Source: Atriophallophorus winterbourni
Lineage: Eukaryota; Platyhelminthes; Trematoda; Plagiorchiida; Microphallidae
DNA: 64,000 nt
Reading direction: 5' to 3'
Assembly: GCA_013407085.1 (NCBI GenBank)
Contig: JACCGJ010018497.1
Coordinates: 62,001-126,000, forward strand
Below, one piece after another: positions 41,822-50,869 of the stretch. The position numbers were made by a program, and so were the translations under genes. The notes beneath the pieces were generated by a model, which made no database searches, had not been told where the DNA came from, and saw only the letters and a list, made by a program, of their open reading frames with translations. The first letter of the stretch is position 1. Each line of letters opens with the position of its first letter.

Positions 41822-42890
41822 TTAAAGTGGTCGACGTACATGATCGGCGCGCACAAACACAAAGTCGCAGGTAGACAAGTCGGCTGGGATGTAGAACGGT
41901 TGGGCGTGTTGGCGAGTTGGGATAGCTCGTAATGATTTCATGAAGCTACGAAGGCGACTGACATATTGTGGAGCTGTATGATCATTTGGTGAATCGGAAG
42001 ATGTCAGAAATAAGCCAGGTAAGTTAAATGTACTCCCGTACACCATCTCAGCAGCTGAGCAACCCAGGTCTTCTTTCACGGTTGTACGGATACCAAGAAG
42101 CGCCAAAGGCAATGACTCGGACCAACGTTCTGAATTCCCGTGACTCATGATTGCGGCGTTGAATTGCCGGTGAAATCTTTCGACTAAGCCGTTTGAAGAA
42201 GGATGGTAGTCTGTAGTCTGTATGTGCTTTGTACCGAGTGTTCGATTCAATTCCCGAAAAAGCGTTGATTGGATTTGAGAACCTCTGTCTGTGGTAATAG
42301 TGTTCGGTACACCAAAGTTGCTGATCCAATGGTGAACGAAATCTTTCGTAACCGTTTCTGCACTGATATCCGGTATGGGTACAGCCAATGATCAACGGTT
42401 AAAACGGTCGACGCAGGTCAATATATAGGAGCAACCGGTAGAGACCGCTAATGGGCCAACGAGATCCAAGTGAACGTGCTGAAAGCGCTCCGTAACAGGT
42501 AGAAATACACCAGTGGAACTGATGGTGTGACGTTAAACTTTGCTTTGTTGACATCGGAGTCAACTATTGGTCCAAAGTTGAATGTCATTATGAATGTCAG
42601 ACCAAAGATAACGAGAGCTAATCAGCTTTCGAGTAGCTTTTATTCCGGGATGTGATAAACCATGTAAATGCTCTAATACGGTACGTCTCAAATTTGATGG
42701 GGCAATTGGACAGGCTTCACCATTAGAGATGTCACAAACCAGATAGGAATTGGAATTAGGTATCGAAATACGGCGGATTTTACCCGATTGTGAAGTAATA
42801 CACCAACTTATTACAGGGTCATTTTGCTGCGAACGTGCTAATTGCTCAAAGTCGATTCCAGGCAGGTCGACAGCACTTAACTGAATCCGA
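41822..42890 (-). pseudogene. Integrase of G2 element
   Basis: The zinc region (LEHLHGLSHPGIKATRKL, then LRCQQSK) lies at 42700-42540 with stops. The first core Asp is in CVDRFNR. The intact frame 42388-41822 has FGVPNTITTDRGSQIQ (second Asp) and SSNGLVERFHRQF (Glu), with LLGIRTTVKEDLGCSAAEM downstream. The core triad is complete, but upstream stops at about 42554, 42524 and 42390 break the pol frame. The C-terminal region continues at 41797-41498 after one more stop. Confidence 0.9.
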
Positions 42891-42899
42891 GATAATGTT

Positions 42900-43691
42900 T
42901 CCGCAACTGTGTTTCACGAGCCGGGAAGATATCGAATGTCACTCGTGAATTTTGAGATATAATCTGAGTGACGTATTTCTCGAGGCGAATATCGATCCGA
43001 TTGTGCAGAAAGAGCAAACGTTAAGGGCTTGTGATCGGTCCATACTGTGAAATCACGGCCTTCAAGCAAATGTCTGAAATGTCGTACCGCATAATAGATA
43101 GCCAGTAACTCACGGCCGAACGTACTGTATCGAGTTTGAGCTGGTTGAATACGACGAGAACAGAAAGCTAGTGGCTTGGTGATATTGTCTTCTTCTTGTT
43201 GAAGGACCGCGCCGACTGCTTCTTGTGATGCGTCTGCAGCGATAGACAATCGAGCATTGGGGTTCGTTGATAAATGAGTCAGTGAAGTGACTTTGTTTAG
43301 TGCAGATTTAAGTTGTTTGAATGATTTGATGGCTTCGTCATTCATTTTATATTCACGTTTCTTTCCACGTAACAAGTCAGTCAATGGTTGTGAAATCATA
43401 GCGCATTGTGGAATAAAACGTCTATAATAGTTGACCAAACCCAAGAGACGTCTGACTTGACGGATGGAGCTGGAACATGGATAATCTTGGATAGCTGATA
43501 GTTTTTGAGGTAACGGTTTTATACCGGAACTATCAATTCGGTATCCAAGGATTTCGATGGGACTCACACCAAACAGACATTTATCGGGAATAACCACAAT
43601 GCCGTAGTGGGATAGACGTTGAAATACTTCACGAAAGTGTTTAAGATTTTCAGTGGGATTTGTACTTGCAACTAGGACATCATCAATGTAC
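42900..43691 (-). pseudogene. RT (from active site) and RNase H of G2 element
   Basis: 259-codon frame starting YIDDVLVAS (RT motif C), then HYGIVVIPDKCLFG, LGLVNYYRRFIPQC, and RNase H ADASQEAVGAVLQQ, STFGRELLAIYYAVRHFRH and WTDHKPL. The RT fingers and motifs A and B are not in the element, so it cannot make a working RT. The frame ends with a TGA at LPGS, followed by AETLSRIQLSA in the same frame. Confidence 0.9.
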
Positions 43692-43807
43692 ACGAAAACC
43701 GTGCGTAGACAGAGAGTGTATTGTAATTAATGCAAGGATAACAACAAGAAAATTTGAATTACAGAATTATTGATTAATATTGATTAAATATTTGAACCGT
43801 CAACACA
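43692..43807 (-). repeat. Third, partial LTR inside the G2 element
   Basis: Matches the first 116 or so bases of the family LTR, starting exactly at its terminal TG (here tgtgttgacgg), placed right after the last Cys region of the Gag finger. It stops at gtgcacggttttcg-like text and is joined directly to the RT active-site codons YIDD. It shares most diagnostic bases with the 3' LTR and one with the 5' LTR. Confidence 0.9.
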
Positions 43808-44447
43808 GCATAGGGACGTGCAATGCATGGCTCCCGCTCCAAAACGGCGATGATAGTAGCATAGCTCAGACTTTCGTGTTGGGCTGTGCGGTTTAGTGTT
43901 TGAAATGTGTTTCCCTCCACGGTGAGAACCTCTTTGACTTCTGTTTAAGTGTTGTATTTGTAAAGTCAATTTGCTTATCTGGGATTTCAAATCCAATATA
44001 TCCTTGTTCAAATCTGCGTTGGGAGTACAAGGGGTGGGTGGGCTGACTGTGTAGACCGATGAGGTACGAGAGATGTCTAAGACTTCGTCTGCAACTTGAG
44101 CGAGCTTGTCTAGGTTACTTTCGTTTACCATGCTAACCAGAACTTTACGCAAATCGTCTGGCAAACTCTGGAACCAGATATGTCGTATAACTCGTTCATC
44201 CACCTTCTGTGTGCCCGGTAACTGTACCAAATGGCGTAAGTGTTGCGAAGTTGTTTGATCTCCTAGCTCAGGGCTGGATAAGAGTTTTCGCAAGTTTTGC
44301 TCATCGGTGGAACCAATTCAAGAAATAATCGCAGATTTGAGCTTATAGTACGGATCTGTGGTAGGTTGATCATAGATTAAATCGGCAACTTTTCTAGCGA
44401 TGGAGGTTGGAAGCATTCCGACAACGCGGTTGTAGCGTGTGCGTTGT
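43808..44447 (-). pseudogene. Gag of G2 element, N-terminally deleted
   Basis: The capsid-like region starts at QRTRYNRVVGML directly after the primer site, so leader and Gag N-terminus are absent. It continues KVADLIYDQPTTDPYYKL, an in-frame TGA at 44320-44318 (where the relative has Arg), then LVQLPGTQKVDERVIRHIWF and SLPDDLRKVLVSM. The finger CYYHRRFGAGAMHCTSLC is of the C-x2-H-x9-C-x3-C type characteristic of CsRn1-clade Gag. It ends exactly at the partial LTR. Confidence 0.85.
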
Positions 44448-44471
44448 GTTCGAATCACGTCGTGCTCACCA
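44448..44471 (-). promoter_or_regulatory. Primer binding site matching tRNA-Trp, unusually long
   Basis: On the coding strand TGGTGAGCACGACGTGATT and then CGAAC follow the LTR after two bases. From memory the complement of a eukaryotic tRNA-Trp 3' end begins TGGTGACCCCGACGTGAT and continues through the T-loop. The match has about two mismatches in the first 18 nt and runs on past the usual 18. tRNA-Trp priming is a known trait of the CsRn1 clade. Confidence 0.7.
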
Positions 44472-44474
44472 ATT

Positions 44475-44679
44475 TGTAGTGGATAGCGAGGAATAGATTC
44501 TGAGGCTGTGTGTATTCCAGTTATATTCACATACAATTTTGACTCCCAGACAACCACAGAAGAGCGGAAACCGTGCGCAGACAAAGAGTGTATTGTAATT
44601 GATGCAAGGTTAACAACAAGAAAATTTGAATTACAGAATTATTGATTAATATTGATTAAATATTTGAAGCGTCACCACA
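44475..44679 (-). repeat. 5' LTR of family G2 element
   Basis: 205 bp, same length and ends as the 3' LTR. Followed on the coding strand by aa-ttggtgagc, the same spacing as in the plus-strand element at 44.99 kb. Confidence 0.93.
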
Positions 44680-44683
44680 AGCT

Positions 44684-44811
44684 ACCTTCAGACAAGTGCA
44701 AGTTTAACTTGAACGTGAACTCTCATAGCAGAGGATATTCTTAAATATATAGTTTGAAATAGTGAATGTTATTCTTTGACATACTAACAAAAGGAATCTG
44801 GACGCTCGATT
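44684..44811. other. Spacer between the two LTR retrotransposons
   Basis: 128 bp of host or older repeat sequence. Its end (44791-44811) reads aaggaatctggacgctcgat, nearly the same as 41212-41233 just outside the other end of the G2 element. Confidence 0.6.
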
Positions 44812-44986
44812 TGTAACACCGCTCGTTTTTCCTTATCAAAACATTGACCTTGACAATTATAACTTCCGTTCGTGCGTGCATCGTGACCGCTCTGTACACG
44901 TTTTGGCTACCGCGATAAATCTTTATCTCCTGTGCATTTTCTCTCAACATTCTTGGGGACATCACTGTAGTAATCTGTCTACTACA
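44812..44986 (+). repeat. 5' LTR of family G1 element
   Basis: 175 bp, begins tgtaacaccgctcgttttt, ends tctactaca. Contains gataaatc (44917) as a possible TATA-like or poly(A)-like word; no strong promoter is evident. Immediately followed by aattggtgagc. Confidence 0.95.
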
Positions 44987-44988
44987 AA

Positions 44989-45006
44989 TTGGTGAGCCTC
45001 CGTACA
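44989..45006 (+). promoter_or_regulatory. Primer binding site of family G1
   Basis: ttggtgagcctccgta lies two bases after the LTR. Only TGGTGA fits tRNA-Trp; the position and first eight bases are shared with the G2 element (TGGTGAGC). The primer is therefore probably tRNA-Trp by kinship, not by sequence match. Confidence 0.55.
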
Positions 45007-45153
45007 CTCATCCTTCGTGTATCTTCCGGTAAGTCAAACGTTTTTCCGATTATTATTATTTTCGGCACTTTTTTGGGTACGTATTTCTGTGTGTTTCGTT
45101 TTTTTTTCGCACCTGCTATTTCAATCAGTTTTTTGTCACTTGGACGGTACATC

Positions 45154-45957
45154 ATGAGTGAATCTAAGCGCATATTATTGGCCTCTACGGCCAGCACAGT
45201 TCCCAGTTTCATTCCACAGGACCCCGAGTATTCGTTCTACTTTTTTGAAACGGAGCTTAGCGCCAAGAATATCGTAGATGACGCAGCGATCTTCTCCTAT
45301 TTGACACAAAAACTGCCTACCGACATATTACTGCAGGTTCGCGACGCAGTCCTCACTGCCCCCGAAGGCGACCGCTACCATAGCCTCAAACAAGCCGTGA
45401 TTTCCCGCACGGTCCCGTCCGAACGCGTTAGGCTGCAACAGCTTTTTGGCGATCTGGAGGTTGTCGGAAGAAAGCCATCTACCATATTGATGGAGATGCG
45501 ACGACTTCTGGGGTCAGCCCGTATGGACGAGTCGTTAATTCGGGAACTTTGGGTCCAGCGCCTACCGAAGTACGTGCAGGCTATCCTAGTTTCAGCAAAA
45601 AGTACTCCGATATCTGAGCTGGCAGAGATGGCTGATGGCATTGCCGAGTTCATACACTATCATCCGGATGCCTATATCACCGCCGTAGCAGCAGGACAAA
45701 CACACACACGAAGTAGAACCAATGATAACAAAGCTAGAGATCTTATGGCTGAGGTTGCAGAATTGCGCAGGGAGGTTCGAAACCTCACAATCAGCCGCAG
45801 GCCACAGTCACGCACCCAAACCCACTGGCGCTCGAAAAGCCGTAATAAATCACCAATATGCTGGGTTCACCGGAAGTATGGCGAGAAAGCGCGAAGTTGC
45901 ATAAAGCCTTGCGCATGTCACACCTCGCGAGCGGGAAACTTTCGGGCCGACAAGTAA
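45154..45957 (+). CDS. gag: Gag of family G1 (CsRn1 type), apparently intact
   Basis: 268 codons from ATG at 45154 (MSESKRILLAST) to 45957; the open frame extends upstream to 44989 without a better start. Capsid-like body: FYFFETELSAKNI, FSYLTQKLPTDILLQ, YHSLKQAVISR and MRRLLGSARMDESLIRELW. Nucleocapsid: basic SRRPQSRTQTHWRSKSRNKS and finger CWVHRKYGEKARSCIKPC, i.e. C-x2-H-x9-C-x3-C, the unusual CHCC form known from CsRn1 and Kabuki. It would package element RNA. The protease frame overlaps its end by about 100 nt in another frame, implying frameshift-type expression in the ancestor. Confidence 0.9.
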   Translation: MSESKRILLASTASTVPSFIPQDPEYSFYFFETELSAKNIVDDAAIFSYLTQKLPTDILLQVRDAVLTAPEGDRYHSLKQAVISRTVPSERVRLQQLFGDLEVVGRKPSTILMEMRRLLGSARMDESLIRELWVQRLPKYVQAILVSAKSTPISELAEMADGIAEFIHYHPDAYITAVAAGQTHTRSRTNDNKARDLMAEVAELRREVRNLTISRRPQSRTQTHWRSKSRNKSPICWVHRKYGEKARSCIKPCACHTSRAGNFRADK

Positions 45958-46529
45958 CGACGACTACCGCCGTCGGCCCTAAACGTTCGAGTCGTCTATT
46001 CTATATACCTGATAAGCTTACCGGCATATATTTTCTGGTAGACACCGGTGCAGAGGTAAGTGTTCTCCCGGTAGATGCGCACACAACGTCTAGCCCATTA
46101 AGCCAGCACTTAAGGGCAGCAAACGGATCCATAATAACAACCTACGGTCAACGCTCTTTGACTCTCGATTTAGGTTTGCGTCGTGAATTCCGCTGGATTT
46201 TCACGATCGCCGCGGTCCCTTTTGCCATACTAGGCGTTGACTTCTTGCACGCATTCGATCTCCTTGTAGATTCTCGACGCTCGCAACTGATAGATGGAAC
46301 TACCCGTCTTAAAGTTCTTGGTACCCCGAGCAGAGACGCAAGGATATCTCCGGTATTTAGCTACGGCGACATCGAACCATCATATGCCCCGCTGCTTGCG
46401 AACTATCCTAACTTATTCCGCGCATCACCGACTGTACTACCTGCAGTCTCCACCCCAGTGGAACACCATATTACCACTAGTGGGCCCCTGGTTTACGGAA
46501 GACCGAGGCGATTAACGCCTGAAAAGTAA
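45858..46529 (+). CDS. Protease and pro-RT linker of family G1
   Basis: Frame 3, overlapping gag. The retropepsin-type block YFLVDTGAEVSVLP (46029-46070) carries the DTGA active site; LDLGLRREFRWIF and FAILGVDFLHAFDLLVD follow, with the ILG block typical of the flap/C-terminal half. The linker EHHITTSGPLVYGRPRRLTP leads to RT. A TAA at 46527-46529, where the relatives have a sense codon, separates it from RT in the same frame. Confidence 0.88.
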   Translation: MLGSPEVWRESAKLHKALRMSHLASGKLSGRQVTTTTAVGPKRSSRLFYIPDKLTGIYFLVDTGAEVSVLPVDAHTTSSPLSQHLRAANGSIITTYGQRSLTLDLGLRREFRWIFTIAAVPFAILGVDFLHAFDLLVDSRRSQLIDGTTRLKVLGTPSRDARISPVFSYGDIEPSYAPLLANYPNLFRASPTVLPAVSTPVEHHITTSGPLVYGRPRRLTPEK

Positions 46530-47589
46530 CAGATAGCGCACAAAGAGTTCCAGCACATGCTGGCATTGGGCATCATACGACCTTCCAGTAGCCCTTCGTC
46601 AACTCCTCTGCACATGGCACCCAAGAAAAACCCAAACGATTGGCACCCGTGTGGTGATTACCGCAGGTTAAATAAACCGACGATACCCGATAGGTACCCG
46701 ATCCCGCATATTCAAGACCTGGCTGCCAATATCCATGGGTGCACTATTTTTAGCAAGGTAGACCTGGTTCGAGCGTATAACCAAATACCGGTCGCGGAAG
46801 AGGACATTCCAAAGACGGCAGTTACCACACCGTTCGGACTTTACGAATTTGTCCGTATGCCGTTTGGTTTATGTAATGCCGCTCAAACCTTCCATGGACC
46901 AGGTTTGCAGAGGTCTGGATTGCGCTTACGTATGTCTGGTTGATGTAATGATAGCTAGCGCATCCAAGGAGGACCACATTCGCCACCTAACGGCACTTTT
47001 TGATCGTTTGTCCAGTCATGGGATAACGATCAATGCGTCCAAGTGCAGTTTTGGCCAGACTCAGATCGCTTTCCTTGGTCATAAACTTTCAGCTTCGGGT
47101 ATTCGGCCACTGGATGAAAACACTGACGCCATCCTAAACTTCCCAGAGCCAACAACATTTAAGGAGCTCCTGCATTTTCTGGGACTGGTAAACTTTTACC
47201 GCAGATTCATCTCACAGTGCGCACGAATCTCCCAGCCCTTTAGTGATTTGCTCCGTGGTAGTGCGAAGACATTACTACTAACGGAAGAAGCCGAATCGGC
47301 TTTTACATTGTTAAAGTCAAACATAACAAACAAACAAATAAACAAATCACGTAAACACTATAGGCCCGACGCCTTGCTGTCATTATTTACGGACGCATCT
47401 GCCGAAGCAGTGAGGCGGTGCTTCAACAATACGTTGACGGGTCATGGTTCCCTATATCGTTCTTCTCTAAGCGGCTCCAGCCCGCAGAGACCAGATATAG
47501 CACGTTCGGTAGAGAACGTTCGGCTATCTACCTCGGAATTAAACATTTCGCCATTTTCTGGAGGGCAGACAGTTCGCAGTGATTACTGA
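46530..47589 (+). pseudogene. RT and start of RNase H, family G1 (frameshifted, altered active site)
   Basis: In frame with protease to 46943: [55 protein letters not shown] (motif A) and [15 protein letters not shown] (motif B). A frameshift near 46890 moves to ORF 46849-47589: [20 protein letters not shown], where the expected Y-L-D-D reads C-L-V-D, so the first catalytic Asp is lost. Then FLGLVNFYRRFISQ and LFTDASAEA. A 25-bp A/C-rich stretch at 47320-47345 replaces coding sequence, and another frame break follows within RNase H. Confidence 0.9.
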
Positions 47590-48073
47590 TCATAAGCCCC
47601 TCATCCACTCGCTCAGCAAGTCATCAGATCGATATTCTCCTAGAGAGTCGCGACACCTGTATTTTGTCAGTCAATTCACGACTGACATACAGCATATCGC
47701 AGGAACGCAAAACCCGGTCGCGGATGAACTCTCTCAAATAAATGTAGTAGAGCTGCCGTCCTCCATCGACCTCGGTGAAATCGCCGCAGCGCAAGCTGCT
47801 AACACCGAAACAGCACAGCTCAGGGACTCCACTTCCCTTGACATTAGACTTTTACCCTTGCCTGACGGCTCGGGCGATATCCTGTGCGACGTTTCACAAA
47901 CCACACCCCGACCACTGATTCCATCTGCATTCAGGCGGCGCGTTTTTGAGAGATTACACAATCTCTCCCACCATGGCATGCGTGCCAGTGTTAAAATGAT
48001 AATGGCTCGATTTATTTGGCCAAAAGCTAGTGAGGATATTCGAAGTTGGACCAAAGCGTGTCGTGAATGCTAG
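47579..48073 (+). pseudogene. RNase H C-terminus and integrase zinc domain, family G1
   Basis: Starts ITDHKPLIHSLSKSSDRYSP, then TTDIQHIAGTQNPVADELS (end of RNase H). The integrase HHCC zinc region follows: RLHNLSHHGMRASVKMI and WTKACREC. It ends with a TAG right after the last Cys. The frame differs from the preceding piece. Confidence 0.88.
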
Positions 48074-48492
48074 CTCACGAAAATCCATCGACACACCAAG
48101 ATTCCAATAGGAACTTTTGTCTAACCGGGTGGGCGCTTTTCACACATACACGTAGACTTAGTCGGCCCATTGCCCCCTTCACGTGGCCACATAATATCCT
48201 CACGATATTCGACCGTTTCACCAGGTGGCCGGAGTCCATCGCACTTCACATCTGCTCTTCCGAGACAGTTGCACATGCCTTTTTCGAGCGTTGGGTGGCA
48301 CAATTCGGTTGTTCGGGTATTGTCACTACGGACCGAGGTTTCCATTTTGATGGTGCCTCCAGTAAATTGCTAGCTACTCTGGGTTGCCAGCATCACCGAA
48401 CTACAGCTTACCACCCCGCGGCGAATGGGATGGTCGAAAGGTTGCACAGGCAGCTCAAGGCGGCATTGATGCCGCATGGAGGTATTTACTGA
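48067..48492 (+). pseudogene. Integrase catalytic core, family G1
   Basis: Third frame. LTIFDRFTRWPESIAL carries the first Asp, GIVTTDRGFHFDGASSKLL the second, and ANGMVERLHRQLKAALM the Glu, so the D,D(35)E triad is visible. It ends with TGA after MPHGGIY; LPIVLLGLRSTFKTPLQ continues in the same frame further on (48500 onwards). Confidence 0.9.
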
Positions 48493-48499
48493 CCCGAAG

Positions 48500-49054
48500 T
48501 CCTACCGATCGTCCTCCTAGGTTTGAGGTCAACCTTTAAAACCCCTTTGCAGGCTACCGTAGCCGAATTTACATACGGTCGCGCCATCGCTCTACCTGGC
48601 GAGTATGTCGCCCCACACAATCACCCTTCGCCTACGGCGATTACGTGTCGCGCTTGCTCCATTACATGGGTCGTTTTCGCCCATCACCCCGCGGCTTCAG
48701 GCCAAATCATCACATGTCACAAAGGGGTTGGCTAATTGTCCACATGTTTTTCTCCGGAATGACATGGTGAAGCATTCTCTTCACCCTCCTTATACTGGAC
48801 CGTTTAGAGTAGTTCGGCGCTCTCCCAAGACGGTCGTCATTGACCGTGTCGGCAAGCATGACACTGTCTCAATCGACAGAGTCAAACCAGCTTTCATGGA
48901 CGAGGAAGTTATTCCACATGACCCAACGCCAACCCCGGCACCACTGGTCATTACCCCTCCTGTACCCACAGCTAACCCAGAGCCGGCCACTATAGGAACC
49001 AAACGCGCCAAACGGCGACCCGTTCGATTCGCTGATTTTGTTGTAAATATTTAA
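48500..49054 (+). pseudogene. Integrase C-terminal region, family G1
   Basis: Two overlapping frames. The first has LLGLRSTFKTPLQATVAEFT and ALPGEYVAP. The second (to 49054) has LANCPHVFLRNDMVKHSLHP, YTGPFRVVRRSPKTVVIDRV and VSIDRVKPAF, the SH3-like GPY/F module of Ty3/gypsy integrases. A Pro-rich tail, then basic KRAKRRPVRFADFVVNI. Confidence 0.88.
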
Positions 49055-49743
49055 TACTTTCATATCTTCTGGCATACACGCGCGCATTATTTCGTACCTC
49101 ATTCTAATCACTCGGTCGTGGCCCTAAACTCATGCACCAGGGAGTTTTTTTTTTCTTTCTTTCCTCAGGCACGCACCCACCCACCGCTGATGCCACCAAC
49201 GCTTGCCTCCAACTCACTCGGTAGCCCTAACCACCAACACGAGCACAATTGTTCAAACACGCCTGTCATGTCACACAAGGTCATTACCAACCCAAATTGA
49301 CACGCCATCCGATTCTCCTGGCGCGGCCGTTTATCATCCTTCGGGACACAGGAAATTCTGAGCAGGGACTGTTTTCGAAGCTCCTGGTTCTTGTTGTCGA
49401 GCCTACGAATGCGCCTGTTTCTGCTCAAATTGGGTTCATACTAAGACCACGCCAAACGGGAAAATCCCGCTGGCAGCTGTTCACTTCATGTGAGGCGGCC
49501 CAACAGTACGTTCACTCACATGTGAGATGCTACTTGGCTTAGTCCTGATCGGTTCACCGTACATCCTACTCTCGAACCACCGAATATCGACCCACGCAGA
49601 CCGAGCGCCCTGGCTGACTTCTATGTGACTGGTTGCTGAAAGACTACGTTCCTACTCGGGGTAACCTGACACCCGCATGCCCCACGCTACTGGCAACTCC
49701 AGATCAGAAGTCATTGCTGACCAGACTTCTTGGAGGGATGCTG
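49055..49743 (+). mobile_element. 3' non-coding part of family G1 element
   Basis: About 690 bp between the end of integrase and the 3' LTR. A T-rich run (ttttttttctttctttcctc) lies at 49147-49168. No polypurine tract of standard form is obvious right before the LTR (text there is ttcttggagggatgctg; ggaggga is a weak candidate). No conserved frame. Confidence 0.6.
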
Positions 49744-49918
49744 TGTAACACTGCTTGTTTTTCCTTATCAAAACATTGAACTTGACAATTATAACTTCTG
49801 TTCGTGCGTGCATCGTGACCGCTCTGTACACGTTTCGGTCACCTCGATAAAGCTTTCATCTCCCGTGCCTTCTCTCCAACATTCTTGGGGACATTATTTA
49901 GTAATCTGGTCCACTACA
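49744..49918 (+). repeat. 3' LTR of family G1 element
   Basis: 175 bp, begins tgtaacactgcttgttttt, ends tccactaca. Followed by GATT, repeating the 4 bp before the 5' LTR. Confidence 0.95.
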
Positions 49919-49922
49919 GATT

Positions 49923-50860
49923 GGCGATCTAGCCAAACCTCGACTTGTGCCAAACTGAACTGAGCTGAACTGCAATAATTTTTTTCTGGAAGATTGATTG
50001 GATTGCCTTTTGATGTTTTGAATGCTCATCGATTTGTTATAAAAGCAAAACATGCCCTCTGAATTTCTTTCACTGAATAAGGATCTAATTTATGTTTTAG
50101 AGGCAATATTATCACATTAAATCATTTTTAAATCATTGGGGATTTCTACTTACAAGACAAAACCTCAGAGTAGATCACCCCAATATATTTTCCATCGATT
50201 TAGGTCAAACATCCGCCTCATTTTTTATTGGACGAGCGTTTGAATACCTAATGTAAACTAGATGACAGAACCTCCCTAGCTAGCTAGTTTAAATTGATTA
50301 CCTCCCGCATGAGAAGCGTGTTCTAACAACTTTATATGGTTCTGAAACTTGAGACCGTTATTCGTCTACCAGCGGAAACACCGAAGGAAATGCTTGCCAT
50401 ACTGGCCAATGATAATTTGGTGGTTAATGAAAAATAGAAGCTTTTCCTGCAAAGTTTTGATGTCTAAATCTCAAGCAATCTCCGTCTATCTCCTACCACT
50501 CCTTTTTACCCGATCCAATGAAGCATGTTCTTCTTAGATTGTGGGTGCGCTACGAACAAGACCTGATATTTACTTTAGTTATCGATCCCAGTAACATAGA
50601 AACTTTAGCTAGAACGCCCGATTGCGACCATGATATGGTAACTTGAGTTCTGTGCCTTTCTTAAAAGACGGCATATATACACAATGGTGAGAAAGTTTAT
50701 GTCAAACCGACAAATTTTTATAATCTTCTGAGAGCTAAAGACTTCAGCGATTTTTTTCTTTTCTCGAACTTCAATCGCTTGTCTTCGGTTTTCCATGTTA
50801 ACTTCTTCTCATCCCTTTGGAGTTTGTCTACCTCTCACATCCGGGAAAGTGAGCATAACC
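49923..50860. other. Unassigned
   Basis: No recognisable element. A short frame near 50340-50440 (ETVIRLPAETPKEMLAIL) has no assignable family. Mostly AT-rich. Confidence 0.35.
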
Positions 50861-50869
50861 TTTTAGCCA

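Larger units (their letters stand above)
41245..44679 (-). mobile_element. Chimeric Ty3/gypsy LTR retrotransposon (family G2), flanked by AGCT duplication
   Basis: Complete insertion, minus strand, 3,435 bp. Both LTRs are 205 bp (44679-44475 and 41449-41245) with 9 differences by my count, about 4%. The 4 bp AGCT flank both ends (41241-41244, 44680-44683). On the coding strand the order is LTR, primer site, gag lacking its N-terminus, a 116-bp partial LTR, RT starting at the YIDD active site, RNase H, integrase, tail, LTR. Protease and the RT N-terminus are missing. Several in-frame stops occur. Related to the decayed copy at 52.3-54.8 kb. Confidence 0.92.
44812..49918 (+). mobile_element. 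CsRn1-like Ty3/gypsy LTR retrotransposon (family G1), GATT target duplication
   Basis: 5,107 bp with 175-bp LTRs at 44812-44986 and 49744-49918, flanked by GATT at 44808-44811 and 49919-49922. The LTRs differ at roughly 20 positions (about 12%), so the insertion is older than G2. Gene order is gag, protease, RT, RNase H, integrase, the CsRn1 arrangement, at the size expected for that clade (about 5 kb). Frameshifts and stops are scattered through pol, and the RT active site is altered, so it is inactive. The decayed fragment at 9.3-11.9 kb is a close relative. Confidence 0.95.

Noticed and set aside
50341..50440. Possible gag N-terminus (ETVIRLPAETPKEMLAIL) upstream of the decayed gypsy element
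   Set aside because: Too short, no continuing similarity and separated from the RT part by a CR1-like LINE fragment.
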